Source of the DNA: Companilactobacillus metriopterae | GTDB lineage: Bacteria; Bacillota; Bacilli; Lactobacillales; Lactobacillaceae | Direction: 5' to 3' | Length of the DNA: 64,000 bases | NCBI RefSeq assembly: GCF_004117915.1 | Contig: NZ_RSTD01000001.1 | Coordinates: 496,001 to 560,000 of the forward strand | In this document: positions 56,104 to 64,000 of the stretch, piece by piece | Layout of the letters: every line of letters begins with the position of its first letter | How positions within the stretch are numbered: position 1 is the first letter of the stretch | Made by a program: the position numbers and the translations under genes | Notes under the pieces: model-generated | What the model saw: the letters and a program-made list of their open reading frames with translations, nothing else | The model's database searches: none | Told to the model about the DNA's origin: nothing

Positions 56104-57921
56104 TTGGCGACTGAATATTTAGAAAAAAAGTTAATGTTACTACCTGATAAACCGGGTTGTTACATGATGAAAGATATTAATTCCAAGATTATATATGTTG
56201 GAAAGGCAAAAAACCTAAAAAATCGTGTTAGGTCTTATTTTAAGAGCTCTCATGAAGGTAAAACAGAAAGACTTGTTTCTGAAATCAGAGATTTTGAAAC
56301 TATTGTTACTTCAAATGATAAAGAAGCTTTTTTGTTAGAAATAACATTAATTCAAAAACATCAGCCTTACTTTAATATCAAATTAAAGAAGGGAACAGGT
56401 TATCCTTATATAAAAATTACTAACGAGCGCGATCCTAAAATGGAAATAACTGGCCAAGTTAAAAATGACAAGGGTTATTATTTTGGACCTTATCCTAATG
56501 TCTATGCAGCTCAAAACACATTAAATTTCCTTCAAAAAGCCTATCCTCTGAGAAGATGTCAAGGCCATTTAGGGCGACCATGTCTTTATTACCATATGGG
56601 ACAATGCTTAGGAGCTTGTTTCAAGGAAGTACCTGAATCTGAATACAATAATCAAATTGACAAGATAAAGAGTTTTTTAGGTGGAAATGTTGCTGAAATA
56701 AAACGTGATTTAAATAATAAAATGAAAGAATCAGCTGAAAAAAGAGAATATGAACGCGCAGCTGATTATCGCGATCAAATTCAATATATTGAAGCCACTG
56801 TTGAAAAACAAAAAATTATCTCTAATGATGGACTTCCTCGAGATATTTTTAATTTCTACGTTGAAAAAGGTTGGATTTCTATTCAAGTGTTCTTTATACG
56901 TCAAGCTAGACTGATGAAGCGTGAAAAGAAAACTTTTGCTTGTATTAATACACCTGAGGAAGAGCTATCAACATATATTTTGCAATTTTATAATAGAAAA
57001 AATCAGTTGTTGCCTAAAGAGATACTAGTACCTGAATCACTAGACAAAGAAACACTATCGCAAGTTTTAAATGTGCCATTTAGAACACCTCAGCGTGGAC
57101 AAAAGCGTGATCTTATGGAAATGGCGGGGGAGAATGCTAAGCTAGTTCTTCAAGAGAAATTTAGATTAATGGAATTAGATAATAGACAAACATTTGGGGC
57201 ACAAGAACAAATCTTCGATGCCTTAGGGTTACCATACGGTCATATTATTGAATCATTTGATCATTCTCACATTCAAGGAACAAATCCGGTATCAGCGATG
57301 ATTGTATTCAAAGATGGAAGACCTGAAAAAAGTGAATATCGTAAATATAAAATTAAGGGTGAATTAGAGCATCAAAAAGGTAGTGATGAAGCTGCCAATA
57401 CCAGAGAGGTTATTTATCGAAGGTATTCTAGATTGCTTAAAGAAAATAAAAGTTTGCCTGACTTAATCCTAATGGATGGTGGAATTATAGAATTACGAGC
57501 TGCTATTGATGTTCTTAATAATGAATTAGGGATAGATATTCCTATTGCTGGTATGGTTAAAGATGACCATCATAATACATCACATTTGATTTATGGAGAA
57601 AATGGTCAAGTAGTTGACCTAGATCGAAAAAGCCAAGGATTTTATTTATTGCAAAGAATACAAGATGAAGTTCATAGATTTGCAATAACATTCCATCGCA
57701 AAACACGAAGCAAGACAGCACTTTCATCACAGTTGGATGGAATCCAAGGGGTAGGTCCCAAAACAAGAAATAAGCTTCTGAAGAAGTTTGGATCTATTAA
57801 AAAAATAAAAGAAGCTAGCGTTGATGACTTCATAGATTTAGGAATTTCTAAGACTACTGCTCAGACATTGAAAATCACACTTGCAAGTACTGATTTATCT
57901 AAAAAGTATAGAAAGATGTAG
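56104..57921 (+). CDS. uvrC: UvrABC excinuclease subunit C
   Basis: The 605-residue protein has the GIY-YIG nuclease domain at the N-terminus (PGCYMMKDINSKIIYVGKAKN, about 16-36), a UVR motif near 200-235 that binds UvrB, the RNase H-like endonuclease domain (IESFDHSH..., LPDLILMDGG) and a C-terminal helix-hairpin-helix pair (IQGVGPKTRNKLLKKFG). It makes both cuts in nucleotide excision repair. TTG 56104 is the start, behind AAGGAG. It is a full-length gene followed closely by the broken TMEM175-family gene. Confidence 0.97.
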   Translation: MATEYLEKKLMLLPDKPGCYMMKDINSKIIYVGKAKNLKNRVRSYFKSSHEGKTERLVSEIRDFETIVTSNDKEAFLLEITLIQKHQPYFNIKLKKGTGYPYIKITNERDPKMEITGQVKNDKGYYFGPYPNVYAAQNTLNFLQKAYPLRRCQGHLGRPCLYYHMGQCLGACFKEVPESEYNNQIDKIKSFLGGNVAEIKRDLNNKMKESAEKREYERAADYRDQIQYIEATVEKQKIISNDGLPRDIFNFYVEKGWISIQVFFIRQARLMKREKKTFACINTPEEELSTYILQFYNRKNQLLPKEILVPESLDKETLSQVLNVPFRTPQRGQKRDLMEMAGENAKLVLQEKFRLMELDNRQTFGAQEQIFDALGLPYGHIIESFDHSHIQGTNPVSAMIVFKDGRPEKSEYRKYKIKGELEHQKGSDEAANTREVIYRRYSRLLKENKSLPDLILMDGGIIELRAAIDVLNNELGIDIPIAGMVKDDHHNTSHLIYGENGQVVDLDRKSQGFYLLQRIQDEVHRFAITFHRKTRSKTALSSQLDGIQGVGPKTRNKLLKKFGSIKKIKEASVDDFIDLGISKTTAQTLKITLASTDLSKKYRKM

Positions 57922-57931
57922 AAATTTTATT

Positions 57932-58464
57932 ATGAACAAGAATCGTATAGAAGCGTTCACGGATGCAATTATTGCAGTTCTTATAACATTCTGGTATTAG
58001 AATTGCCATCTCCGAAAGGTTTTACAATGGATGCATTGTTTTCTAACTGGAGAATTGTTTTGGTTTATGTAATTACATTTGTAGAGATAGTAGCAATATG
58101 GTTTAACCATCATAATTTATTTCAAAAAATAGATAATATAGATAGAATTACATTTTGGTTAAATGCATTGTGGATATTGTCATTAAGTTTTTTGCCATAT
58201 AAATTATCTTGGGTAGTAGAATATCCATATCACTGGCAGCCAGAATTTGTTTTTATAAGTGTTTACATTATTGCGTCAATCTTTTTTACATTAATGACAA
58301 ATTATTTGGGACGAATCAATCCACAATTAAATACTCCTCACGTTAAGAGAAGAATTAGTACATATGTTGTATCGCTATTAGGAACAATATTTTTACCAAT
58401 TTCAGGAATATTTTTCTTGGCAATAATAGTATTATTTTACAGTCTTTACCCTTTAAAACCATAA
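57932..58464 (+). pseudogene. TMEM175/DUF1211 family membrane protein, frameshifted
   Basis: ATG 57932 opens a frame reading NKNRIEAFTDAIIAVLIT and then stops at 57998. The rest of the family sequence continues in the +2 frame from about 57991 (LVLELPSPKG...) to 58464. This amounts to one missing base around 57986-57990. The N-terminal RxxAFTDAIIA is the TMEM175-type potassium-channel motif (RxxxFSD), and the downstream part has several hydrophobic segments. Either the gene is inactivated or the base is a sequence error. It lies 10 bases after uvrC. Confidence 0.8.
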
Positions 58465-58497
58465 AAAAAATCCTCGAATTTTCGAGGATTTTTTTAT
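58463..58497. terminator. bidirectional terminator between the TMEM175-family gene and fruA
   Basis: TCCTCGAA (58471-58478) and TTCGAGGA (58481-58488) are flanked by an A run and a T run, serving both convergent transcripts. Confidence 0.85.
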
Positions 58498-60419
58498 TTT
58501 TTTGCTAGAGCTGGTTTCCATATACCGTAGATAACACCAGATACTACAGCACCAATTACAACTGCTGCTAAGTATAGAGCTGGGTGATTTGCTAATGGTA
58601 ATACGAAAATTCCACCATGAGGAGCAGGGACATTGATTTTCCATAGTTGAGTTAGTCCACCACCAATAGCTGAACCAATAACACAAGAAACAATAACACG
58701 TAATGGATCCCCGGCTGCAAATGGAATTGCACCTTCTGTGATGAATGAAAGACCTAGAACGTAGTTGGAAATACCAGCTTGTCTTTCACTTTCTGTAAAT
58801 TTATTCTTCCAGAAAGTAGTTGCAATAGCAATTGCTAGTGGTGGAACCATACCACCAACCATAACTGCTGCCATTAAAGTACCAGAGTTTGTAGCTGTAA
58901 ATGAACCAATTGCAAATGTATAGGCAGCTTTATTAAATGGACCACCCATATCGATAGACATCATAGCTCCAAGTAGTGTACCTAAAATAATTGCATTACC
59001 GGTACCCATATTGTTAAGGAATGCTGTGATAGCTTTGTTTATAACAGCAAATACAGGATCAATTGCAAAGTACATGATAGCACCAGTTATTAGTAAACCA
59101 AGTACAGGATATATCAAAATAGTCTTTAAACCATCAAGTGAGTGAGGTAAAACTTTAAGAACTTTTTTAAGCCAGACAATTACAAGACCAGCGATGAAAC
59201 CGGCAAGTAAACCACCAAGGAATCCGGCAGGGCTATCAGATTTAACAACAGAGGCTGCTGCTAGACTGGCCATATAACCACCTACAAAACCGGGTAGTAA
59301 TGCAGGTCGATCACCAATTGATACCGCAATGTAAGCAGCAAGAACAGGGATTAAAAAGCTAAATGCATAATTTCCGACATTGTTAAAGAAAATGAACCAT
59401 TGTGATTCAGAACCGACAAATCTTTCAACTAAGAAAGAAATAGCCATTAATATACCACCACCAACAACGAAAGGTAGCATATTACTAATACCATTCATTA
59501 AGTCAGCATAAATTTTTGATCCAAATGATTTAGTATCACCACTGTCTTCTTCAGTAGCGGCTGAATCTGAATGAAAAATAGGAGCTTTTTGATCAATAGC
59601 TAATTGAATCAATTCTTCGGGTTTGTTGATACCATCACTAACGGGTCTATTTACTAGATGTTTACCATCAAATCTTGGCATATCAACTTTTTTATCTGCG
59701 GCAACAATAACACCAGCAGCTCGGCTAATTTCATCAGATGTTAGTAGGTGTTTAACACCTTCAGATCCATTAGTTTCAACCTTGATATCAACGCCCATTT
59801 TTTCTGCAGTTTCTTTCAGAGCTGCCTCTGCCATATAGGTATGTGCTATACCAGTAGGGCAGGCAGTAACTGCAACAATATAAGGTTTGTCTGAATTGTT
59901 CTCAGAAGCACTATCTTTCTTAGCTTGTTCTTTCTCTTCTTCCAAACGTTCTTTTTCTTCTTTATCCTTCATAGCTGAATCAAATAAATTTTGAACTTCA
60001 TCTGGAGTTTGAGCTTTTTTAAGATTTTCTACTAATGTAGGGTTAATTAGTAGGGAAGAAAGACTAGCAAGAGCTTGAAGATGTAAATTATCAGCACCAT
60101 CCGGAGCAGCAATCATAAAGAATAGGTAAGCTGGTTGACCGTCTAATGAATCGTAGTCGATACCTTTTTCACTCTTTGCAAAAAGGACAGTTGCACGTTG
60201 TACAGCTTTGTCACGAGCATGGGGCATAGCAATTCCGTCGCCAATACCAGTACTAGACTGTGCTTCTCTTTTTAGAATGTCTTCTTTATAAATTTCCTTA
60301 TCATTGATAACTCCAACTTCGTAGTACTTGTTGATCATTTCATCAATAGCTTCTTCTTTGTTAGTAGCTTTTAAGTCCATGATCATGGCATCTTTGAATA
60401 ATAATTGTTTAAGATCCAT
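58494..60419 (-). CDS. fruA: PTS fructose transporter, IIABC components
   Basis: The 641-residue protein has the domain order IIA-IIB-IIC. IIA spans about 1-150 with phosphorylated H67 in GIAMPHARD. A charged Glu/Lys linker follows. IIB starts near 180 with phosphorylated C187 in VTACPTGIAHTYMAEA. IIC fills the rest with about nine hydrophobic segments. It takes up fructose as fructose 1-phosphate using HPr-phosphate. It is the last gene of fruR-fruK-fruA, 11 bases after fruK, and ends at a shared terminator. Confidence 0.96.
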   Translation of the reverse strand: MDLKQLLFKDAMIMDLKATNKEEAIDEMINKYYEVGVINDKEIYKEDILKREAQSSTGIGDGIAMPHARDKAVQRATVLFAKSEKGIDYDSLDGQPAYLFFMIAAPDGADNLHLQALASLSSLLINPTLVENLKKAQTPDEVQNLFDSAMKDKEEKERLEEEKEQAKKDSASENNSDKPYIVAVTACPTGIAHTYMAEAALKETAEKMGVDIKVETNGSEGVKHLLTSDEISRAAGVIVAADKKVDMPRFDGKHLVNRPVSDGINKPEELIQLAIDQKAPIFHSDSAATEEDSGDTKSFGSKIYADLMNGISNMLPFVVGGGILMAISFLVERFVGSESQWFIFFNNVGNYAFSFLIPVLAAYIAVSIGDRPALLPGFVGGYMASLAAASVVKSDSPAGFLGGLLAGFIAGLVIVWLKKVLKVLPHSLDGLKTILIYPVLGLLITGAIMYFAIDPVFAVINKAITAFLNNMGTGNAIILGTLLGAMMSIDMGGPFNKAAYTFAIGSFTATNSGTLMAAVMVGGMVPPLAIAIATTFWKNKFTESERQAGISNYVLGLSFITEGAIPFAAGDPLRVIVSCVIGSAIGGGLTQLWKINVPAPHGGIFVLPLANHPALYLAAVVIGAVVSGVIYGIWKPALAKK

Positions 60420-60430
60420 AATACATTCTC

Positions 60431-61354
60431 CTAATCTATGTTTGTGATTGTTATATTTTTGTACACTTGATCAATTTTTTCTTTAGCAGCTATATCTTGA
60501 CTAAATGCAGTCGCAGAACCACAAGCAGCCCCAATATGGAAACTTTCGATAGGATCACCAGTTTCCATAAAAGTTCCAACAAATCCTGCAATCATTGAAT
60601 CTCCAGCACCAACAGAATTGATAACTGTACCTTTAGGTGCGTTGGCTTTATATGCATGATCTTTGCTAACCAATAAAGCACCATCACCGGCCATAGAAAT
60701 CATGACATGTTTAGCACCTAAGTCTAATAATTTACGTGCATATTCAACAATTTCTGATTCATTTTTGAATTCTACGTCGAATAGTTCGGCAAGTTCATGA
60801 TGATTAGGTTTAACCACCAAAGGGTGAGAGCTCAATGTATCAAGTAAAGCCTGACCGGTTGTATCAATTACGAATTCGGCACCTTGTTTTTGAATTGTCT
60901 TGGCAATATCTAGGTAGAAAGTGTCAGGTAATTGTTTGGGTAGGCTACCAGCCATTATAATGACATCTCCATCGCCAACAACCCTAAGTTGATTCATAAA
61001 ACTATCTTTTTCTTCTGAAGATATACTTGGGCCGGTTCCGTTAACCTCAGTTTCAATATCTTGCTTAACTGCGTTTATTTTTACATTGATACGTGTATCA
61101 TCTTTAACATTTGTAAATGAAGTTTTTAGGTTATGAGTTGCTAAAAGATTTTTGAACATCTCTCCTGTAGCTCCACCAACAAAACCTAGAGAAGTTGTAT
61201 CAATAGAAAGTTCTTTCAAAATTCTAGATACATTTATTCCTTTACCTCCAGGTAATTTAACATCATTAGTAGAGCGATTCACTTCTCCAGTTTTTAATTG
61301 ATCTAGTTGTAAAACATAATCAATTGAGGGATTAGCGGTAATTGTATAAATCAA
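60431..61354 (-). CDS. fruK: 1-phosphofructokinase
   Basis: The 307-residue PfkB-family kinase has the N-terminal ANPSIDYV and GGKGINVSRIL sugar-binding motif, and the C-terminal VNSVGAGDSMIAGF signature with the catalytic Asp. It phosphorylates fructose 1-phosphate to fructose 1,6-bisphosphate. It lies 1 base after fruR and 11 before fruA on the same strand, so one transcript makes regulator, kinase and transporter. Confidence 0.95.
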   Translation of the reverse strand: MIYTITANPSIDYVLQLDQLKTGEVNRSTNDVKLPGGKGINVSRILKELSIDTTSLGFVGGATGEMFKNLLATHNLKTSFTNVKDDTRINVKINAVKQDIETEVNGTGPSISSEEKDSFMNQLRVVGDGDVIIMAGSLPKQLPDTFYLDIAKTIQKQGAEFVIDTTGQALLDTLSSHPLVVKPNHHELAELFDVEFKNESEIVEYARKLLDLGAKHVMISMAGDGALLVSKDHAYKANAPKGTVINSVGAGDSMIAGFVGTFMETGDPIESFHIGAACGSATAFSQDIAAKEKIDQVYKNITITNID

Positions 61355-61355
61355 A

Positions 61356-62108
61356 TTAATTTGCCTCCAATATATTAGTTTCTTTTTTAATTAGATTGAT
61401 ATCAGCTGTATTTAAACCGCTTGATATAATTGAGCAATCATTGATAGTTCCAAATTGGCAGAAGCTTCTTTTTTTATATTTGCTGTTATCGGCTAATACG
61501 TAAGCTTCTTTGGATTTCTGAATTGCCAACCGTTTGATTGAGGATTCCTCAGGGTCAGGGGTTGTAAAGCCAGAGTCGATGTCGAATCCATTTGTACCGA
61601 TAAACGATTTATCAAAATTATATTTTTTTATTTCATTTATCGTTGAGGATCCAATTAATGCATGAGTCGATATCTTCAATTGTCCACCAATTACAAACGT
61701 TTCGATATTACCATCTGAAAGTAACATTGCATTATCAATACTATTTGTAACCACTAAAATCTCATTTTTATCCCTAAGAAAGGGAATCATAGATTTGACT
61801 GTTGTCCCAGCGTCTAAGAAAAGAACATCATTGTCATGTACAGTTTCGGCTGCTGCTTTACCAATTAATGTTTTTTTATCAACATTAATATTTTCCTTCT
61901 GAAAAACTGCCTCTTCGGATTTAAGAGAATTGAATGCTTTTGCGCCACCGTGAATTCTAACTAGCAAGTTTTGATTTTCCAAATCTTGCATATCTCTTCT
62001 AAGAGTCGAAGTAGATGAATGTGTTATAGAAACTAAATCTTTAATTTTAACAATTCCATGTTTTTTTAATTGATCTAAAATAATTTGATATCTCTCTTCG
62101 GTAAGCAC
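61356..62108 (-). CDS. fruR: DeoR family regulator of the fructose operon
   Basis: The 250-residue protein has a DeoR winged HTH at the N-terminus (about 1-56, VSITHSSTSTLRRDMQDLE) and a sugar-phosphate-binding isomerase-like domain (DAGTTVKSM, IGTNGFDIDSGFTTPDPEES). GTG 62108 is the start, with AGGAGG upstream. Such regulators respond to fructose 1-phosphate. It is first in fruR-fruK-fruA, and its own upstream region holds phased repeats that could be its operator. Confidence 0.93.
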   Translation of the reverse strand: MLTEERYQIILDQLKKHGIVKIKDLVSITHSSTSTLRRDMQDLENQNLLVRIHGGAKAFNSLKSEEAVFQKENINVDKKTLIGKAAAETVHDNDVLFLDAGTTVKSMIPFLRDKNEILVVTNSIDNAMLLSDGNIETFVIGGQLKISTHALIGSSTINEIKKYNFDKSFIGTNGFDIDSGFTTPDPEESSIKRLAIQKSKEAYVLADNSKYKKRSFCQFGTINDCSIISSGLNTADINLIKKETNILEAN

Positions 62109-62112
62109 TTAC
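62101..62112. promoter_or_regulatory. candidate cre-like site over the fruR start
   Basis: GTAAG-CA-CTTAC is an inverted repeat covering the fruR start codon. It resembles a cre at most positions but lacks the central CG, so CcpA control is only a possibility. Confidence 0.35.
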
Positions 62113-62148
62113 ATTCACCTCCTGACTTATATAATAATCTATATTCGA

Positions 62149-62194
62149 TCAAAATCAACCACTTTTTGTCAAAAAAGTTCAAAACCGTTCAAAT
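62149..62194. repeat. phased TCAAA repeats upstream of fruR
   Basis: TCAAAA starts at 62149, 62169 and 62179, and TCAAAT at 62189, giving 20-, 10- and 10-base spacing, one or two helical turns. The block lies 40-90 bases upstream of fruR and may be a FruR operator. Confidence 0.5.
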
Positions 62195-62287
62195 TTTCTG
62201 AAAAATAAAATTGCTAAATCATATAATTCAAGTGATTTTATGATAAACTTTAATAACGATTATAAATTGGGAAAGTGGGGATAATTT

Positions 62288-63565
62288 ATGTTTGTTGATA
62301 ACGTAAAAATCACCGTAAAGTCTGGAAAAGGTGGCGATGGCGCTGTTTCTTTTAGACATGAAAAATATGTTCCATTAGGAGGTCCCGCTGGTGGTGATGG
62401 AGGTCGTGGTGGCGACGTCATTTTGAAAGCTGACGAGGGCATGAATACCCTAATGGATTTTAGATATAAGAGAATTTTTAAAGCAAAACCTGGACAAAAC
62501 GGTCAAATTAAGGGTATGTATGGAAGAAAAGCTGAACCGGTATATATAGCAGTTCCTGCTGGTACATCGGTTTTTGACGCCAACTCTAATAAACTAATCG
62601 GGGATTTAGTCGAAGATGGTCAAGAGTTAGTAGTTGCTAAAGGTGGAGCAGGTGGACGAGGAAACATTCATTTTGCCAGTTCCAAAAATAGAGCTCCAGA
62701 AATTGCTGAAAATGGTGAACCTGGTCAAGAATTAGAAATAAAATTGGAATTGCGCGTTATTGCTGATGTTGGTTTAGTTGGATTCCCATCTGTTGGTAAA
62801 TCAACACTATTATCAGTAGCTACATCTGCCAGACCTAAAATTGCAGAATATCAATTTACAACTTTGGCACCTAATCTAGGTATGGTACAACTAGATAATG
62901 GTCAAGATTTTGCTATTGCCGATTTGCCAGGACTTATCGAAGGCGCTTCAACTGGTATCGGATTAGGGATACAATTTTTACGACACGTAGAGCGTACAAG
63001 AGTATTACTACATCTTGTTGATATGGATCCTAATAATGGACGTGATCCTTATGAGGACTATATTTCTATTCGAAAAGAACTTGGAAATTATGATGAAAAA
63101 ATTCTTTCAAGGCCTGAAATAATTGTTCCATCAAAACTGGACATTGAAGGTTCTGACGAAAGATTAGCAGAGTTTAAAAAGAAATTAGATTCCAATGTAG
63201 ATATTTATCCCATTTCAAGTATTAGTCACAAAGGTGTAAAAGATCTAATGAACCACACAAGTGAAGTACTTTCTAAAACGGAACCTATTCATTTTGAAAC
63301 AGAAGTTCAAGATGAGACTAAAGAGTATAACTTTGAGTCTAATGAGAAGAAATTTGAAATTGTTAGAGAAGATGAACATAGCTTTATAATAACTGGTGAA
63401 GCAGTTGAAAGACTCTTTGCGAGAAGTAACTTGGATCATCAAGATGGAGTTATGCGATTTGCAAGACAACTTAAGGGTATGGGAATTGATGACGCACTTA
63501 TTGATGCAGGAGCAGAATCAGGTGATTCTGTAACTATTTCAGACTTTACATTTGAATTTATCTAG
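62288..63565 (+). CDS. obg: Obg/CgtA family GTPase
   Basis: The 425-residue protein has the glycine-rich Obg fold at the N-terminus ([20 protein letters not shown]), the GTPase domain with G1 GFPSVGKST near residue 166 and [10 protein letters not shown] (G3), and a C-terminal OCT domain (about 345-425). It binds pre-50S particles and links ribosome assembly to (p)ppGpp. GTGGGGA at 62276-62282 is its ribosome site. It is divergent from fruR across a 179-base gap with a TATAAT at 62222-62227. The acyltransferase gene starts 13 bases downstream. Confidence 0.97.
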   Translation: MFVDNVKITVKSGKGGDGAVSFRHEKYVPLGGPAGGDGGRGGDVILKADEGMNTLMDFRYKRIFKAKPGQNGQIKGMYGRKAEPVYIAVPAGTSVFDANSNKLIGDLVEDGQELVVAKGGAGGRGNIHFASSKNRAPEIAENGEPGQELEIKLELRVIADVGLVGFPSVGKSTLLSVATSARPKIAEYQFTTLAPNLGMVQLDNGQDFAIADLPGLIEGASTGIGLGIQFLRHVERTRVLLHLVDMDPNNGRDPYEDYISIRKELGNYDEKILSRPEIIVPSKLDIEGSDERLAEFKKKLDSNVDIYPISSISHKGVKDLMNHTSEVLSKTEPIHFETEVQDETKEYNFESNEKKFEIVREDEHSFIITGEAVERLFARSNLDHQDGVMRFARQLKGMGIDDALIDAGAESGDSVTISDFTFEFI

Positions 63566-63578
63566 GGGCATAAAGGAT

Positions 63579-64000
63579 ATGGATAAGCAAAAAAGACGAT
63601 ATATTACTGGATTTGATGGATTAAGAACACTGGCAGTTATTGGTGTTATTATGTACCATCTAAATCCGAATTCTTTTTCTGGTGGATATTTAGGAGTATT
63701 AATTTTCTTCACTATATCAGGATATCTGATAACTGATCACTTTTTTAATAACCAGGAAAGTGGTAAGGGATTTGATTTAGGAAACTTCTACTGGAAGAGG
63801 ATTAAGCGAATATACCCGGGAATGATATTTGTTATTTTGGGGTCAGGAGCATACATTTTCTTCTTCTTGAAGGATCTACTATATAACCTAAACCAGATAT
63901 TTATTACAAATATTTTAAATGTCTATAATTGGTGGCAAATTTCAAATGGTCAATCTTATTTTGAAAGATTTGCTAACAATGAATCACCATTCACGCATTT
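63579..64000 (+). CDS. acyltransferase 3 family membrane protein (OatA-like), 3' truncated
   Basis: The frame opens at ATG 63579 behind AAAGGAT and runs off the window after 140 codons. The start reads RRYITGFDGLRTLAVIGVIMYH, followed by GGYLGVLIFFTISGYLIT and FYWKRIKRIYPG, all signatures of acyltransferase 3 proteins with many membrane segments. OatA members O-acetylate peptidoglycan; others modify sugars or teichoic acids. A C-terminal SGNH domain, which would support OatA, lies beyond the window if present. Confidence 0.85.
   Translation, partial: MDKQKRRYITGFDGLRTLAVIGVIMYHLNPNSFSGGYLGVLIFFTISGYLITDHFFNNQESGKGFDLGNFYWKRIKRIYPGMIFVILGSGAYIFFFLKDLLYNLNQIFITNILNVYNWWQISNGQSYFERFANNESPFTH

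Noticed and set aside
57980-58003. Programmed frameshift in the TMEM175-family gene
   Set aside because: No slippery heptamer, following structure or internal ribosome site is visible, so loss of a base is the simpler reading.

Overview
The window is AT-rich chromosomal DNA of a low-GC Gram-positive bacterium. Gene content and order point to Lactobacillaceae: a DUF1831 gene between a cysteine desulfurase and mnmA, rpsO followed by rnjB, malolactic genes mleR/mleS/mleP, D-lactate dehydrogenase, a T-box tyrS and PyrR-type attenuators. A homofermentative genus such as Companilactobacillus is my guess from the combination of genes, not something the sequence proves. Coding is dense. I see no rRNA, tRNA, CRISPR array, prophage or complete insertion sequence. 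The first gene (Nudix hydrolase) and the last (acyltransferase 3) are cut by the window edges.

Layout. 1-7.9 kb: nudix, a small membrane protein, mtnN, cysteine desulfurase, DUF1831, mnmA, then histidine phosphatase, TPR protein and recD2. 7.9-11.5 kb (minus): lipid kinase, rnjA, rpoY, def. 11.6-18.9 kb: lrgA-lrgB-ldhD and the pyruvate dehydrogenase operon pdhABCD. 18.9-29.4 kb: UPF0223, inositol-phosphatase family, typA, ftsW, ylbG, rsmD, coaD, ylbL, comEA, comEC, holA. 29.5-35.9 kb: rpsT (minus), rpsO, rnjB, TPR protein, tuf, tig. 36-42.7 kb: clpX, pyrB-C-F-E-D behind two tandem PyrR attenuators, then ysxC. 42.7-50.5 kb: tyrosine T-box, tyrS, nhaC-type antiporter, acyl-CoA thioesterase, YfcC-family transporter, a divergent AroA-family protein and a nucleoside transporter. 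50.5-54.9 kb: esterase, mleP and mleS on minus, mleR divergent. 55-58.5 kb: orphan HTH protein, low-molecular-weight phosphatase, a 50-residue minus-strand gene, uvrC and a frameshifted TMEM175-family gene. 58.5-64 kb: fruA-fruK-fruR (minus), obg and a partial acyltransferase.

How the genes fit together. The region is mainly housekeeping: tRNA thiolation (desulfurase + MnmA), RNA decay (both RNase J paralogues), ribosome and translation factors, DNA repair and uptake, and UMP synthesis. Fermentative carbon metabolism is also represented: fructose PTS, the pyruvate node and malolactic fermentation.

The points most worth a second look are: cre-like sites in front of both lrgAB-ldhD and pdhABCD, suggesting one catabolite-controlled pyruvate node; a tyrosine T-box whose transcript appears to run from tyrS into an NhaC-family transporter; an AroA-family protein that has lost conserved active-site residues; a class 2-like dihydroorotate dehydrogenase with a class 1-like catalytic cysteine; and the tandem PyrR attenuators of a pyr operon placed between clpX and ysxC. 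I do not see a wholly new multi-gene system. The novelty here is in these variants and regulatory arrangements.
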